Positions 23,375 through 33,841 of a DNA stretch of 64,000 nucleotides are shown here, piece after piece. Under the pieces are notes generated by a model, which saw only the letters and a list, made by a program, of their open reading frames with translations, was not told where the DNA came from and ran no database searches. Source of the DNA: Amphiura filiformis (taxonomy: Eukaryota > Echinodermata > Ophiuroidea > Amphilepidida > Amphiuridae); assembly GCF_039555335.1 (NCBI RefSeq), contig NC_092637.1, positions 1,612,001 through 1,676,000 of the forward strand, given 5' to 3'. The position numbers were made by a program, and so were the translations under genes. Within the stretch, counting starts at the first letter, position 1, and each line of letters starts with the position of its first letter.

Positions 23375-23716
23375 ATTTAAGTCCTGTGGTTAAAACACAT
23401 TTATATTCATAGGCAAATTACCTGTCATTAAAAAGTACATGTTTTGTGTTTTTTTCGCGAAAAAAAAATAGATTGATGTAGGGAGATAGAGAGAGAGGGA
23501 AGAATGAAGACTACAATGCGGGCTACAGTGACATTATATTGTCTCAACAAACTTGTTGTCACTTAGACACATAGCCGGAAGTTCGTGAGAGCTACACATT
23601 CCGCTGTGGATCACCTGTAAGTCACTAACCTCTCGCCCTATCATGCCTATGGCATGGCTTGGTGCACTAGTGTTCCTCTCGACGGATTTGAGCAACACGA
23701 AAATGGGTCATGGTAA

Positions 23717-24030
23717 GGGCGCACCATTTGATTTCCAGGGGGGGGCATGGGAGTTTTTGAAAAAAAACTTTGCCCACTAGTGAGAAAAAAAAAAAAACTT
23801 TGCCCACTAGTGAGACGAAAAAAAAAAAATTTTGCCTCACATGATGAGTAAAAAAAAAAAAATTTCCCCACCCAACATTGTATACAAATTTACATTAAAA
23901 TTGAAAAAATTAAAACAATTTGGTGCTCTTGGAGGCGAAAAAAAAAATTTCGCCGCCTTTGGCAGCGAAAAAAAAAATTCTGCCTGACCCAAACTCCCAT
24001 GCCCTCCCTGAGAATCTAATGGTGCGTCCC
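23717..24030. mobile_element. Harbinger-type MITE with TAA duplication
   Basis: Ends GGGCGCACCATTTGATTTCC and AATCTAATGGTGCGTCCC, flanked by TAA (23714-23716 and 24031-24033). Inner arms GGCATGGGAGTTT / AAACTCCCATGCC. The core has two copies of a poly-A plus CTTTGCCCACTAGTGAGA unit. A 3 bp TWA target fits PIF/Harbinger. Confidence 0.7.
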
Positions 24031-24033
24031 TAA

Positions 24034-25131
24034 ACACACCATGACAGGTGTAGTATTCAGTCTTATTCATACTGTAACTAATACGGCCTGCGGGCAAATG
24101 CACGTGAATGTTAAAGTGGGTGTTGGCTGATCAAAATTCATTCAAAGAAAATACTTCGGGATGAAAATTTGATGATAGAAAGTTCTAAAAAAATACAATG
24201 CGTTTTGTATTAGTATTCAGTATACGAGTCTGCTTTCCAATTTAGTTTCCCCTTATGACACTCTTTTTCGTTCAAACCAAGATTGAGCACGTTTTGATTT
24301 ATCACGGATGGAAGAGGTCATATGTATTGTACTACTTTTATCGCTACAATTACGTTTTTTGTGAGTGAATATTTTTCAAGAATAAATTATAAGCAATAGA
24401 ATGGTATATAATTATGGGCTAAGCAACATTTGTGACGTGGGCAGGTTATCAATTTTGAGGTTTTTACATATCTTAAATAAAAAGGTATTTTGCTCCACAA
24501 CGCGGGTTTTTCCAATCAAATCGGACATTCCTAAGCAAAGATATTGAGTTTGTAAGTTGTGCAAATTAAGATATCGGCATTTCAAAATATTATTTACAAT
24601 GTTGAGAGTAGGAATTACCTTGAAAAATGTCTCCAAAAAATACAATATGCCAGTTATATTCTGGAGTGAAACTATCAGACAATATTTTTAATATTAAGAA
24701 CACATTACAAATTCGCAACAAACCCAAATTGTGAAAAAATCACCACTGGGCAGATACAGCCCGGGTATAAAGTATGCTATTAAACACGAGGCAAACTTGG
24801 AAACACTGATGATAATAAAATGCTTTGTGTATCGTTTTATCCAGGCATTAGCAACATGTTCCTCTTGGCACATGCCGTGATTTGGCCTCCTTACTCTCTC
24901 GTTATCTAAATCCGTAAATTAATTACAAGAAAATAATGTGAAAGAGGATAGCTAGTACTAAACCACGCGCAGCTAACGACCCAACCACGTGATTGACGAT
25001 TTTGATTGGTCAAACCGCTGCACGTAGCATTAAATAAGCTGCGATCAGCTACCTGCACGTTATGACCCTAATGGCTTGCAATAAACGTGGGTATAACCGA
25101 CTGGAACATTGCAATCTCTCATTTTCCATTT
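24034..25131. other. No gene seen
   Basis: Short frames only (for example 24412-24645, minus). No convincing inverted repeats or motifs. Confidence 0.4.
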
Positions 25132-26004
25132 AAGCCATGCGTGATTTGCTCCAAAGCGACGCCCTCAATTTTTGTTGAATTTCTACTTTTTGCAAGATTG
25201 TAATGCCCAACGGTGTACTAAAATATCATGTGAAAGACAAAGCCTGGAGTGCTTTAATTGCAGTAATTGTTTTATAATAAAACCGGATATTTCCAGTTTT
25301 ATTCAGAGTTCACCGATCGAGTGGGGGCCAAGCACGTCGCGTTCTTGTATTATTTGAAAATCGTTGATCCAGTTACGTATACACTGTGTACATGTCGCTA
25401 TTCGTCGTCTTAGGGGCTGTGCAATAATTATGAGCCCCCCCCCCCCCCCTCTCGGCCCGCCAAAAAGTCTTTGCCCCCCCCTTTACATATGCCAAATTTC
25501 TGGGATCCCAATTTGCAAACCTTAAATGGTCTAGATATAATTATGTTGCGAGCGTAGCGAGCAGGAAAATTTGCATATTATTGCGTTTCAGTGCTGTTTT
25601 CCTAAGCCTTTTTAGAGCGTTTTATTTAAAAGGCGCCCCATGAAATGTGTGCCAAAATCGCTTGCCCCACCCTCTCGACTGGCCAAAATTGCTTGCCCCC
25701 CCCCAATTTTACCCTCCCCCAGGGCTCATAATTATTGCACAGCCCCTTATGTCTTGACGTGTAAACTGTGTGCATGTCGCTATTATTCGTCATACGGCTT
25801 GTTTATTCGTCCTAGCTGTGTGAAGCTACGCCAATGTCCATGATAATAATACGAGCTAATACACGGATTGTAGGGGCTGGAATGAAATATCAATTTTTTT
25901 CGTTTTACCTCATTTGTTTGGCTTGAAATTAAAAGGGGACATTGTGATAACATTTAAATTTAAATTAGGAATCTATTCTTTATGCAAATCACACAGTATG
26001 GCTT
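25132..26004. mobile_element. AGCCAT..ATGGCTT MITE, interrupted copy
   Basis: It begins AAGCCATGCGTGATTTGC and ends GTATGGCTT beside TA. Internal matches to the element at 38871-39304 include GACGCCCTCA / AACGCCCTCA, GATTGTAATG and TTTACCTCATTTGTTTGGCT. It is split by a Harbinger-type MITE at 25413-25746. Confidence 0.6.
25413..25746. mobile_element. Nested Harbinger-type MITE, TTA duplication
   Basis: The ends GGGGCTGTGCAATAATTATG and CATAATTATTGCACAGCCCC are perfect reverse complements; perfect pairing extends to 25 bp. TTA flanks both sides (25410-25412, 25747-25749). The interior has C-runs and a short CGAGCGTAGCGAGC phrase. It is inserted in the older MITE at 25132-26004. Confidence 0.85.
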
Positions 26005-26538
26005 TAATTGGAATATATTTGATATTATATCATGGAATAAGTAAATATATAGAGCACGTAGTGCGATGGAATTGAAACTCCGTTCGTCGACGTGAGGCCA
26101 GGCGATCGTCACGCTTGCAACATGTGGACGTAGATGGCAGCAGCATTTTCTCTAATTAGCATATTCGTGACGTCATGTTAAAGTAAGTCTTCACAGCACT
26201 ACGCATATTTTTTTACGTAGCTTTTAGTACTATCGTGGTGGCAGCAGCATTTTTCTTTACTTTTCCAAAATGGCCCCGCCCGGGAGACGCCATTGGACGC
26301 CATGTTAGTGCAGAGTAATACACAGGGAAAGCCGACGCTGTCGCCACTTTTTTGTATTGCGCTAGCATATGAGTTGCAACGGCCTGATTATATGCCTAGA
26401 TGCTGAAAAACTACTTAACTCCTTTTTATTTTGAACTGTTTTCTCGCGGATTCTGCATCCCATCGGGAACAACTTATACACTTGATAAAGATAACTTTGG
26501 AAAACAGGAAACAGTAGTCTAATAACCTGATTCAGCTA
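26005..26538. other. No gene seen
   Basis: Contains a twofold repeated GGCAGCAGCATTTT phrase (near 26138 and 26240). No ORF with support. Confidence 0.4.
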
Positions 26539-26934
26539 AACATCTCAAAAAAAGTAATTACCCCCTTTTAATAATGGCCATTAATCAAAAAGGGCTATTG
26601 TATTACAGATCTGAAAAATGCATCGGAAGCAGAATTCATTTCTGCGCATTTTGACACCTCATTTGATACGATAGCCCAGAATAATAACAATAAAACACCG
26701 GTCAATTTAATGTAGTGAGGTCCAGATTTGAAAAAAACCACTCAGATATCATTACACAGATTTCCTTCCATTATACGGAATACAAATATTGTCAATATCG
26801 TGTCAATTGCTACAAATGAGGTGTCCAAGTGTGCAGAAATAAGTTCTGCTTCCAACGCATTTTACAGATTACAATAGCCCGTTTTTGAATAATGGCAATT
26901 ATTTAAAGGGGGTAATTACTTTTTTTGAAATGTT
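26539..26934. mobile_element. TA-flanked MITE (mariner-type)
   Basis: Left AACATCTCAAAAAAAGTAAT then TACCCCCTTTT; right AAGGGGGTAATTACTTTTTT then TGAAATGTT. Pairing continues with GGGCTATTGTA / TACAATAGCCC and AGCAGAATT / AGTTCTGCTT. TA on both sides. Confidence 0.7.
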
Positions 26935-27299
26935 TACTTGAAAGTGTCTTGAAATTGGGTGATCGATTATCTTCATTTAATAGTCGCGGTTTCCACTCAG
27001 CTTTATGTATTATTGTCTTTATTTAATAATAAGATTTTTCAAGATGTTATATAGTGCCTTAGTACCTGTGTGAATTCTATATGCTTTTAATATAATTTAT
27101 TTCATAATACAGTATAACTGTGTTCCCGTTGAAGGTAACCTTTATACCTTCTCATTTATCATAATATCTGTTAGACAATATAACGCACAAAACAAGAATT
27201 GTTAACTGAATGCATTCCTACCATGGATTCTTCTCCCGTGCGTTATATTTTTCGAACTACCCTTCATAGCCCATATTATAATACAAAGCCTGCACGCTT

Positions 27300-27985
27300 G
27301 TAAGAGCCCAACACGTAACATAAGCCCAATACGTAACAATAAATATTGTTACGTATTGGGAATAAAAACTGGCAAACAATAAATCATCATGCCCAATACG
27401 TAACAAAACTAAAAATCTAATTAAATTTACATAATTCATACTCGCTCTCTCTGTCAATTTGATATTTATTGGTTAAACTTCAACCTTTACAAAAAACTGG
27501 CAAAAAATAATGAATCTTCCTGCCCAATATGTAACAAAACTAGAAATGTATTAAATTTAAAAGTAATTAAAATTACAATATTCATACCCCCTCCCTCTGT
27601 GGTGAACACATTGGATTTGCAACGTATTGGGCTGTGGTTGTTTTAAAAGCAAATCATGGATAGTAGGCCTACTAGTAGTTTGTTTGTTATAAAAAATACT
27701 TTATAATTGACCCAGTAACTCATTTTGAGTCTTTCTAGAACAAATTATTTGACAGTGTTTTCCTCTGAACTTTTTTGTTGGGCTCTGATTGTTTTTAAAA
27801 CAAATTATGAGTAGTAGGTGACTGTGTTTGTCATAGAATTACTTTAAATTGACCCAGCAACTCATTTTGAGTCATTTTGAGTCATTTTGAATCTTTTTAG
27901 AACAAATTATATGTCAGCATTGTTCCTCTGGACTTTTGATTGACCTCTATACATATTTTTGTTACGTATTGCCCAATACGTAACT
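27300..27985. repeat. Repeat block with GCCCAATACGTAAC motif and two tandem duplications
   Basis: GCCCAATACGTAAC or its complement occurs at about 27318, 27345 (inverted, forming a hairpin around ATAAATAT), 27391, 27521 (one change), 27618 (inverted) and 27960-27985 (both orientations). Between them are two tandem pairs: AAACTGGCAAA..TAACAAAACTA (27367 and 27495), and GACCCAGTAACTCATTTTGA (27708 and 27852). Confidence 0.65.
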
Positions 27986-28150
27986 GCACTTTTTGAAAGA
28001 GTTTATGCTATGCCCGCTAATTTAACGCTAATGACGCTAATTTAAACGAATCGAAGCACCGGCACCGATCTCACAAATAACCTCGTGGTCAAATAGCTCT
28101 GTTTTAGTTGATAGTGGCTTCTTGTCAAGCTCTCTCGTCCGATTTATGCG

Positions 28151-28942
28151 GGTTTCATACTTTCTGCCGCTTGCCCCTAAGCGGCCTGACGTTTCATCAT
28201 GCCACTTGTACCCCGGGGGGGGGGCACTTCCATGACAGATATGCATCATGTGCCTCGGGATAGACTCCCTTTTTCAAACGGGCTTGTACCCAATTACCCC
28301 CTTTTTTGTGTTATTGGTCCTACCTATTACCCAATGACCCCCTTTAAAAAATGCATGAACTCAATAACCCCCTTTTTCTATTTCCTGCTATACCCAATGA
28401 CCCCCCCTTTTAATTCCCAAATTTAGGTGGTATTTGTGTTCTTCTCCAGAAATAATGAGATTTTTCACATTTCCAAGGTGGCCAAGTTGTTTGTACGCAG
28501 TTTGGCACTTATTTATGTGTACTTAATGATACTCTTTTGGCAATCCTGTACTCAATGACTCCCATTTTACTTTTTGTTACCCCAATGACCATCCTTTTTC
28601 TAAGTTTCATACCGAATGACCCCATTTTTATTCAGGTTGTGTACTGAATGACCCCATATTTTTGTAATTGTACATTTGACCTGAATGCCCCCTACTTTTA
28701 ACATGGCCGAGGCACATCCCTGCCATTTCAGATAGGGAGTGCCTCCCCCGGGACTTGTACTTGTCTGAGCGGCAGCGGCATGACTCTGAAAGCCACTCTT
28801 GCCGCTCGGCACCGCTCCAAAATTGTATTTTGTTCTCATACGTCACAGCGGCATCGCTCCGAGTTGACTTGAATTCCTAGCGGTACTGCCGCCGCCGCGG
28901 CAACGCGGTGGAGTGATCGATATATCAGGAAAGTATGAAACC
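28151..28942. mobile_element. Outer MITE interrupted by a CCCGGG element
   Basis: Ends GGTTTCATACTTTCTG and GGAAAGTATGAAACC. The inner sequence is built from GCCGC/GCGGC phrases on both sides. Its middle is occupied by the element at 28212-28752. A GCCGCTTGCCGCTTGCGC phrase at 62695-62735 may be a relative. Confidence 0.55.
28212..28752. mobile_element. CCCGGG-ended element with phrase array, perfect 8 bp duplication
   Basis: Ends CCCGGGGGGGGGGCACTTCC and GGGAGTGCCTCCCCCGGG, flanked by ACTTGTAC on both sides (28204-28211, 28753-28760). The interior has about nine spaced copies of a phrase near CCCAATGACCCCCTTTT, 25-60 bp apart. No ORF. An 8 bp duplication is known for hAT and P-type elements; the superfamily is not settled. 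Confidence 0.8.
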
Positions 28943-29390
28943 AGCAGTAAATATCAAGTTATCAATGGATTTCGGTAAAACTTCTGAAGGGGCGGTGGAT
29001 AATGTGAGGGAGAAAAAGGAGAGTTGTCGCATTCTAATGTGAGCTTCAATCATAATAGCTGCATTTTTAATCGCACTGTGCCGTTGTGGAATCAACTTCA
29101 GTCTAATTCTGACTTTATTGGAACAAAGCTTATCTGGTGGCTAAAGAAATTATCTTGGTATACATATAAATATCAAACTAAAATATAAGTGGCATACTTT
29201 TATTTTCCAAATTGTACAAATTTTATTGTTACACCCTGTATTGTTATACTTTATAAAGATTTTAATCTTCAATTATTTTCAAAATAATTAATTATTAAAT
29301 AAATCCATACCGTCATACAGTCTCAAGGAGTGTCAAGAATGATTTTTTCCGATGCCTGAAGAGCAAGAGCTATTTATTTACGCTACACTT
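28943..29390. other. No gene seen
   Basis: AT-rich sequence between a repeat block and the GPCR's upstream region. A TACACCCTGTATTGTTATA fragment at about 29230 looks like a mariner terminal scrap. Confidence 0.4.
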
Positions 29391-29510
29391 AAGCTGAGTT
29401 TATACTACATCGCTGAGCGATAGCCAATGAGGTAGAGCGCTTTTTCTTGCGTGGGGAAAACGCGCTACCTTATTCGCTCGTCTCTTAGCGATGGAGTATA
29501 AATTTAGCTT
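29391..29510. mobile_element. Foldback MITE of 120 bp upstream of the GPCR
   Basis: The ends AAGCTGAGTTTATACTACAT and ATGGAGTATAAATTTAGCTT pair; the inner part pairs as GAGGTAGAGCGC with GCGCTACCTTAT. It lies about 290 bp before the GPCR start codon, so it may fall in its promoter or 5' UTR. Confidence 0.6.
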
Positions 29511-29798
29511 GAAAATGATCTTAGTCCTCCCACTAATCAGAAGGACGCGTCTTTAAAAGGGCAAAATTATATAAAACGGCCTTATAAATATTTGCATTTA
29601 CTTATCCACCACTTCTGATTGTTTAAATAACTTGACGTGACGCGCCTAAGCAATTAATCAATGTCAAATTCTCTAAGAAATATTCTGCTCGGATATATTG
29701 AATATTAACCTACTTTTGTTGGGCAAAGAAAGAACCATTAGGTAGTACATATTCCACAATTGATTTTGCAGAGACAACATCAAACTGAACCTCTCACC

Positions 29799-30848
29799 AT
29801 GGATATCAGATTTCAATTGCAAAAGAATTGCAAGAATCTTACAGAAGAAGAAGCGAACCATTTGATGTACAGGACTGCTGAGATGATCTTTATAACCGTA
29901 CTCGTGCCATCGATGACTGTTTTAGGTGTTCTAGCAAATATAATCTTCCTGCTTGTCATATACCGTGTCCTAGCAATGCGGACAGCCACTAATTTGTTCC
30001 TTGCTAACCTGGCAATAGCAGATGCTATGGTCTTAATTGTTACCAGCACTCGCTACTTGTGGACATATTTTGCAAATCCTTTAGTTGACAGTGAGGACCC
30101 ATATTGGTCAAGTGTTGGGTGTGTCATTCCAGTTTTCCTCTCATACACATCAACCAATGCATCGGTGTGTTTCCTTGGTTTAGTTGCGTTTGAACGTTAC
30201 ACGGCCGTCTGCGCGCCACTCTTTTACCGCCATCGTCAAATTTGCGGGACAAAACTGAGCCACTTTAAAATGTCGCTGTTAGCTTGGTTCGCCGCTGTGA
30301 TATTTGTGTTTCCTGCCGTTGTCTTTGTAAATTTAGAACCAATTTGCTTGAATTGGCCAAATACGGACACATTTAGCGAATACCCGTCAACGATTCAAAT
30401 TTGCAACTGGGAAAGTTGGGCTATTGTGTCGATCTGCACAGTCGATATTCTCCTTATTACAGTTTCCTTCATAATCAACTCCGTCTTGTATATTCAGATT
30501 GTACGTAAACTCTACGAAAGAAAACGTCATTATGGTGAAGGATCACGTATGTTGAAAGTTCGTTCACACATTGCTCGAATGCTAGGTATAAATGCATTAG
30601 TCTTCTTCGTGTGCTTGAGTCCGTACCAGCTGATAAACATTGCAGACGTGGTATCAATTTTGGTGGGAACTAACATCTTCAGTAAACACGTGTATGATTT
30701 GCTAGTTTGGATTGGCCGCTTTGCAGTTTTGGTGAATTCATCAGTGAACCCTTTAATATATACATTAAGTAATCCGGAATATCGTAGTGCGTTTTATTTA
30801 GCCTTTCGAAGCTCACAGAAAACTGACCAGAGTTACGATGACACTTGA
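29799..30848 (+). CDS. Rhodopsin-class GPCR, probable neuropeptide receptor
   Basis: An intact single-exon frame of 349 codons. I chose the ATG at 29799, in a good context (ACCATGG), over the non-ATG extension to 29760. Seven hydrophobic segments fit: about residues 27-55, 62-83, 108-130, 158-177, 206-230, 262-283 and 298-322. Class A landmarks are N47 (TM1), LAIAD with D75 (TM2), C108, ERY at 132-134 (a DRY variant), FVCLSPYQL near 270-278 in place of CWxP, and NPLIY at 317-321. One glycosylation sequon (NLT, N13) lies in the short N-terminus; C183 and C202 lie in the second extracellular loop and could pair with C108. The MRTATNLFLANLAIAD stretch resembles TRH/neuromedin-U/secretagogue-type peptide receptors, but the ligand is unknown. 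It signals at the plasma membrane through G proteins by family rule. No frameshift. Confidence 0.9.
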   Translation: MDIRFQLQKNCKNLTEEEANHLMYRTAEMIFITVLVPSMTVLGVLANIIFLLVIYRVLAMRTATNLFLANLAIADAMVLIVTSTRYLWTYFANPLVDSEDPYWSSVGCVIPVFLSYTSTNASVCFLGLVAFERYTAVCAPLFYRHRQICGTKLSHFKMSLLAWFAAVIFVFPAVVFVNLEPICLNWPNTDTFSEYPSTIQICNWESWAIVSICTVDILLITVSFIINSVLYIQIVRKLYERKRHYGEGSRMLKVRSHIARMLGINALVFFVCLSPYQLINIADVVSILVGTNIFSKHVYDLLVWIGRFAVLVNSSVNPLIYTLSNPEYRSAFYLAFRSSQKTDQSYDDT

Positions 30849-31449
30849 TGATATCCAAGGTATAGGTCAAGATGAACAAGTGCAAGACTTATAAGTAGCT
30901 TGGTGGATTTAGACACAAACACTTAGCAAATGGTTTGAAAATGATTACAATCGTAACAACTGAGTGACACATGGTTTTATTCACGTGCAAGTTCCGGGTG
31001 CAAATTCAAGGTGAACTTCACATACCATATCTTAATATACTAGTATGTATAGAGAACACAGAGGCGAAAGAAATGTTTACCTATTGATAAATATTTTGTA
31101 AAAAGTTTCCGAAAACTTTTCTAAATTTAAAACTAAACCATATTTGGGTAAATTTATTTTTTAATAGATACACATTATGCCACCCTATTCCAATGTCTTA
31201 CAAGAAGTAAAGTTACAAGCATTTGATTAGACGAAGGTCCAGTTTTAAAAGTGACAAACTGTCATATTCAAAAATCCACGGACTAGAATTCTGGTTTGAC
31301 AGTGGTGGATGGCTAATTTATGCGCGCCTTGTTTATTTGAATTTAAAACAAAGGGAACAAAAGACAACTGAAACAAAATAAGTAAAAAACAAAATAAAAG
31401 TTGAACAATGTACAAAATATACAAAAGAGGCATTACTTGTTACATATGC
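30849..31449. other. GPCR downstream region, no further gene
   Basis: The first part is presumably the 3' UTR. A phrase at about 31045-31085 (AACACAGAGGCGAAAGAAAT..TTTACCTATTGATA) recurs near 43345 and 47775, so a dispersed repeat begins close behind the gene. Confidence 0.45.
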
Positions 31450-31965
31450 GAAGGTGTGAAAAGAATTTAATTAAAGGTCATATAATATCATTCGCAAGTT
31501 AATATTATGAGGACAATAAAAATGACTCCTTTTTTGAGAAAATAGACGTTTAAAATTGATATTCCGCAAAAACCAACTTAAGCGGTGAGTTCCTTCGAAC
31601 GAGACAGATTTGACCTAGAAAAAAGTTGACGTCATGAAATGAGATGTGCCTGCTTTGAGAGAAGGTACTGTAAACGCTCTTAATGCACAGAACGTATATA
31701 CTGTTGTTGTTCTCAGAAAAAAAGTCTAATAAAGTGTTACAATTATAATAGTTTTTCAACATATGGATTAAATCAGCCGCTTCCTTTTTATATATTAGAA
31801 AATTGTGATATTACAGTTCATATGTATATCAAGTTGTTGAGAAATATTTGGACTAAACAATAAAAAATATTTTAGACCAATTTTACCGAATTTGAGCGTG
31901 ATGTATATCCATATTGTATTTATTATGCAAATAAACAATTTCAATTGCCTTTTGTTCGAACCTTC
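31450..31965 (-). repeat. Dispersed repeat R3, copy B
   Basis: Reverse-orientation homologue of 21890-22334 along most of its length, diverged by small indels. It contains the complements of the landmarks listed for copy A (GAGACAGATTTGACCTAG, AAATTGATATTCCGCAAAA). Confidence 0.7.
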
Positions 31966-32231
31966 CCGATTCCTCTTGTACAAAGTCGCATATTTAACAC
32001 ATGACTAAATGTCAAAAGAGCTCATATCCAGGGCTCATATGTATGTTACATGACTCTTCATTTACTGTGACGTCACCAGTCTCCTGCCATGGAAATCAAT
32101 TTTGCTTCGAACGTACATTTGTGTACGAGGCAGCAAACCCAATTTCTTCCTTTTTCAGGAGAAATACGAATAAAAAATTGCAACGAGTATCAACTTGTAA
32201 TGTAATAATTATTCTCTTCGAATGGAGTTAA

Positions 32232-32593
32232 GGGGGTGCTACACCCAATATGCCCAATTTTGTGCCTATTTTGCATTTTTCTCAAAAATGATAGCGCATT
32301 GGTCATGTTGGTGACAAGAAAGATATGTATATTATAGGGGCAAGGACTATAACTACTGCACTGGAAATTTTATTTCAGCACAGACAACAGTTGTGAAGTT
32401 ACAGTAAAAATGAGGGAAAACCAATATTTGATCAATAAATCAATAACTACTTGCCTTGAGTTGCTGAATTTTCAGTGCAGTAGTTGTAGTCTTTGCCCCT
32501 ATAATATGCATATCTTACCTGTAACCAATGCGCTATAATTTTTGAGAAAAATGCAAAAATAGGCACAAAAATGGCCAGGGGTGTAGAACCCCC
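32232..32593. mobile_element. Long-TIR MITE with TTAA duplication
   Basis: Ends GGGGGTGCTACACCC and GGGTGTAGAACCCCC, flanked by TTAA (32228-32231, 32594-32597). The arms exceed 130 bp: TGTGCCTATTTTGCATTTTT / AAAAATGCAAAAATAGGCAC, and ATAGGGGCAAGGACTATAAC / GTTGTAGTCTTTGCCCCTAT. The TTAA target fits piggyBac or Kolobok types. Confidence 0.8.
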
Positions 32594-32639
32594 TTAAACT
32601 TGTTTTTGCAATAGATATGCGCTTTAATAAGTATTCCTT

Positions 32640-33010
32640 GTTAGTAATTTTAGTTTCTCTCAAAAGGTTATAATTAAAATTTAAACGTTGTCACGTTACC
32701 TACACTTGAAGACCTGAGCGCAAGAAGGCCGTAAGTCCACTTGGCCCCTCAACATGTATACACTAAAGTTGCGTATAGTTTCGTATAGTGTGGTAATGTT
32801 TTATACATGTTCAGGGGCAGGGGTCAAAACAAATTTTTCACAACCTTTCATGATGTTTTCACCCTGGAACATGTATTAAACATTATAAATCCTAAGAAAC
32901 TGTACGTAACTTTAGTGCATACATGTTGAGGGCCAAGTGGACTTACGGTCTTCTTGCGCTCAGGTCTTCACTTGTTTATCACGATGGCCCATTATTTGAT
33001 TAAAATCAAA
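32640..33010 (+). repeat. Dispersed repeat R1, copy interrupted by a MITE
   Basis: It starts TTAGTAATTTTAGTTTCTCT, passes ACGTTACCTACAC, then resumes after the MITE with TGGCCCATTATTTGATTAAA. The same order occurs in the R1 copies at 44150-44320 and 59050-59200. Confidence 0.65.
32709..32968. mobile_element. MITE with 75 bp TIRs and 6 bp duplication, nested in R1
   Basis: Ends AAGACCTGAGCGCAAGAAGG and CCTTCTTGCGC-like GTCTTCTTGCGCTCAGGTCTT. Arms pair for about 75 bp (for example GTAAGTCCACTTGGCC / GGCCAAGTGGACTTAC). CACTTG stands on both sides (32703-32708, 32969-32974). Confidence 0.8.
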
Positions 33011-33300
33011 ATAGCGCCGTGCTTTCATTGATTAGCACGAAAAACTAGCGTCGTGCTTTCATTGGTTAAAACACAAAAAACAACATTTATTTTCATTTTA
33101 GACTTTTTTATAGTCTATTTTTTCTTCATTTCACCTTAATTTAGCAGTTGTCATGGTTGTGTAAATTCCTATTATTATTAGATACGTTGTAATAAAACAC
33201 GATTTTAAATATTTGTATATTAATTTTCTCTGAGGGTTTGCAGCAAAATTGATATTTTATTTTCCTTGGTATGGGTTTCAGTTGTGGCTAGTAGTCAGGT

Positions 33301-33380
33301 AATGATGATGGTGATGATGATGATGATATGATGATGATGATGACGACGACGACGACGACGATGATGATGATAATGATGAC

Positions 33381-33428
<48 letters not shown>

Positions 33429-33429
33429 A
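33301..33429. repeat. (GAT)n microsatellite with (GAC)n block
   Basis: About 40 triplets of ATG/GAT with an inner run of seven GAC triplets. Confidence 0.95.
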
Positions 33430-33841
33430 ATTAATACACAAACGACAAAGAGGAACAAACATGCCTAGCATGTAATTCTATTTTTAACATGGAAATGTTT
33501 GACCTCTTATCTTCTCGCAAACTAAGATTATGCATATCTTATCTCTTCAATAAACATTGTAAACGTCGATTTGGCCTTGACACGTGGGGCTTGCCGAAAA
33601 TGTGAGCATGTCTTGATGTCTACTATTTCCATGCTGTGAGTGATACCATAGACCCCCCCCCCCCCCCAAAGCAATGTTGGAGCCAATACTAGACCAATTG
33701 TCCGTTCCTGTCTCAGTATCAAAACAACAATGATTGGTGGGTGCGGGAGGGGGATTGAGAATTTCATACTAAATTAAATCCCTCATCACTGCCATCATCG
33801 TCACCATCACGACTCTAATAATCATCTGACATCAGTTGTAT

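Noticed and set aside
27300..27985. CRISPR-like array (repeated GCCCAATACGTAAC)
   Set aside because: Irregular spacing, mixed orientation and eukaryotic context; no cas genes.
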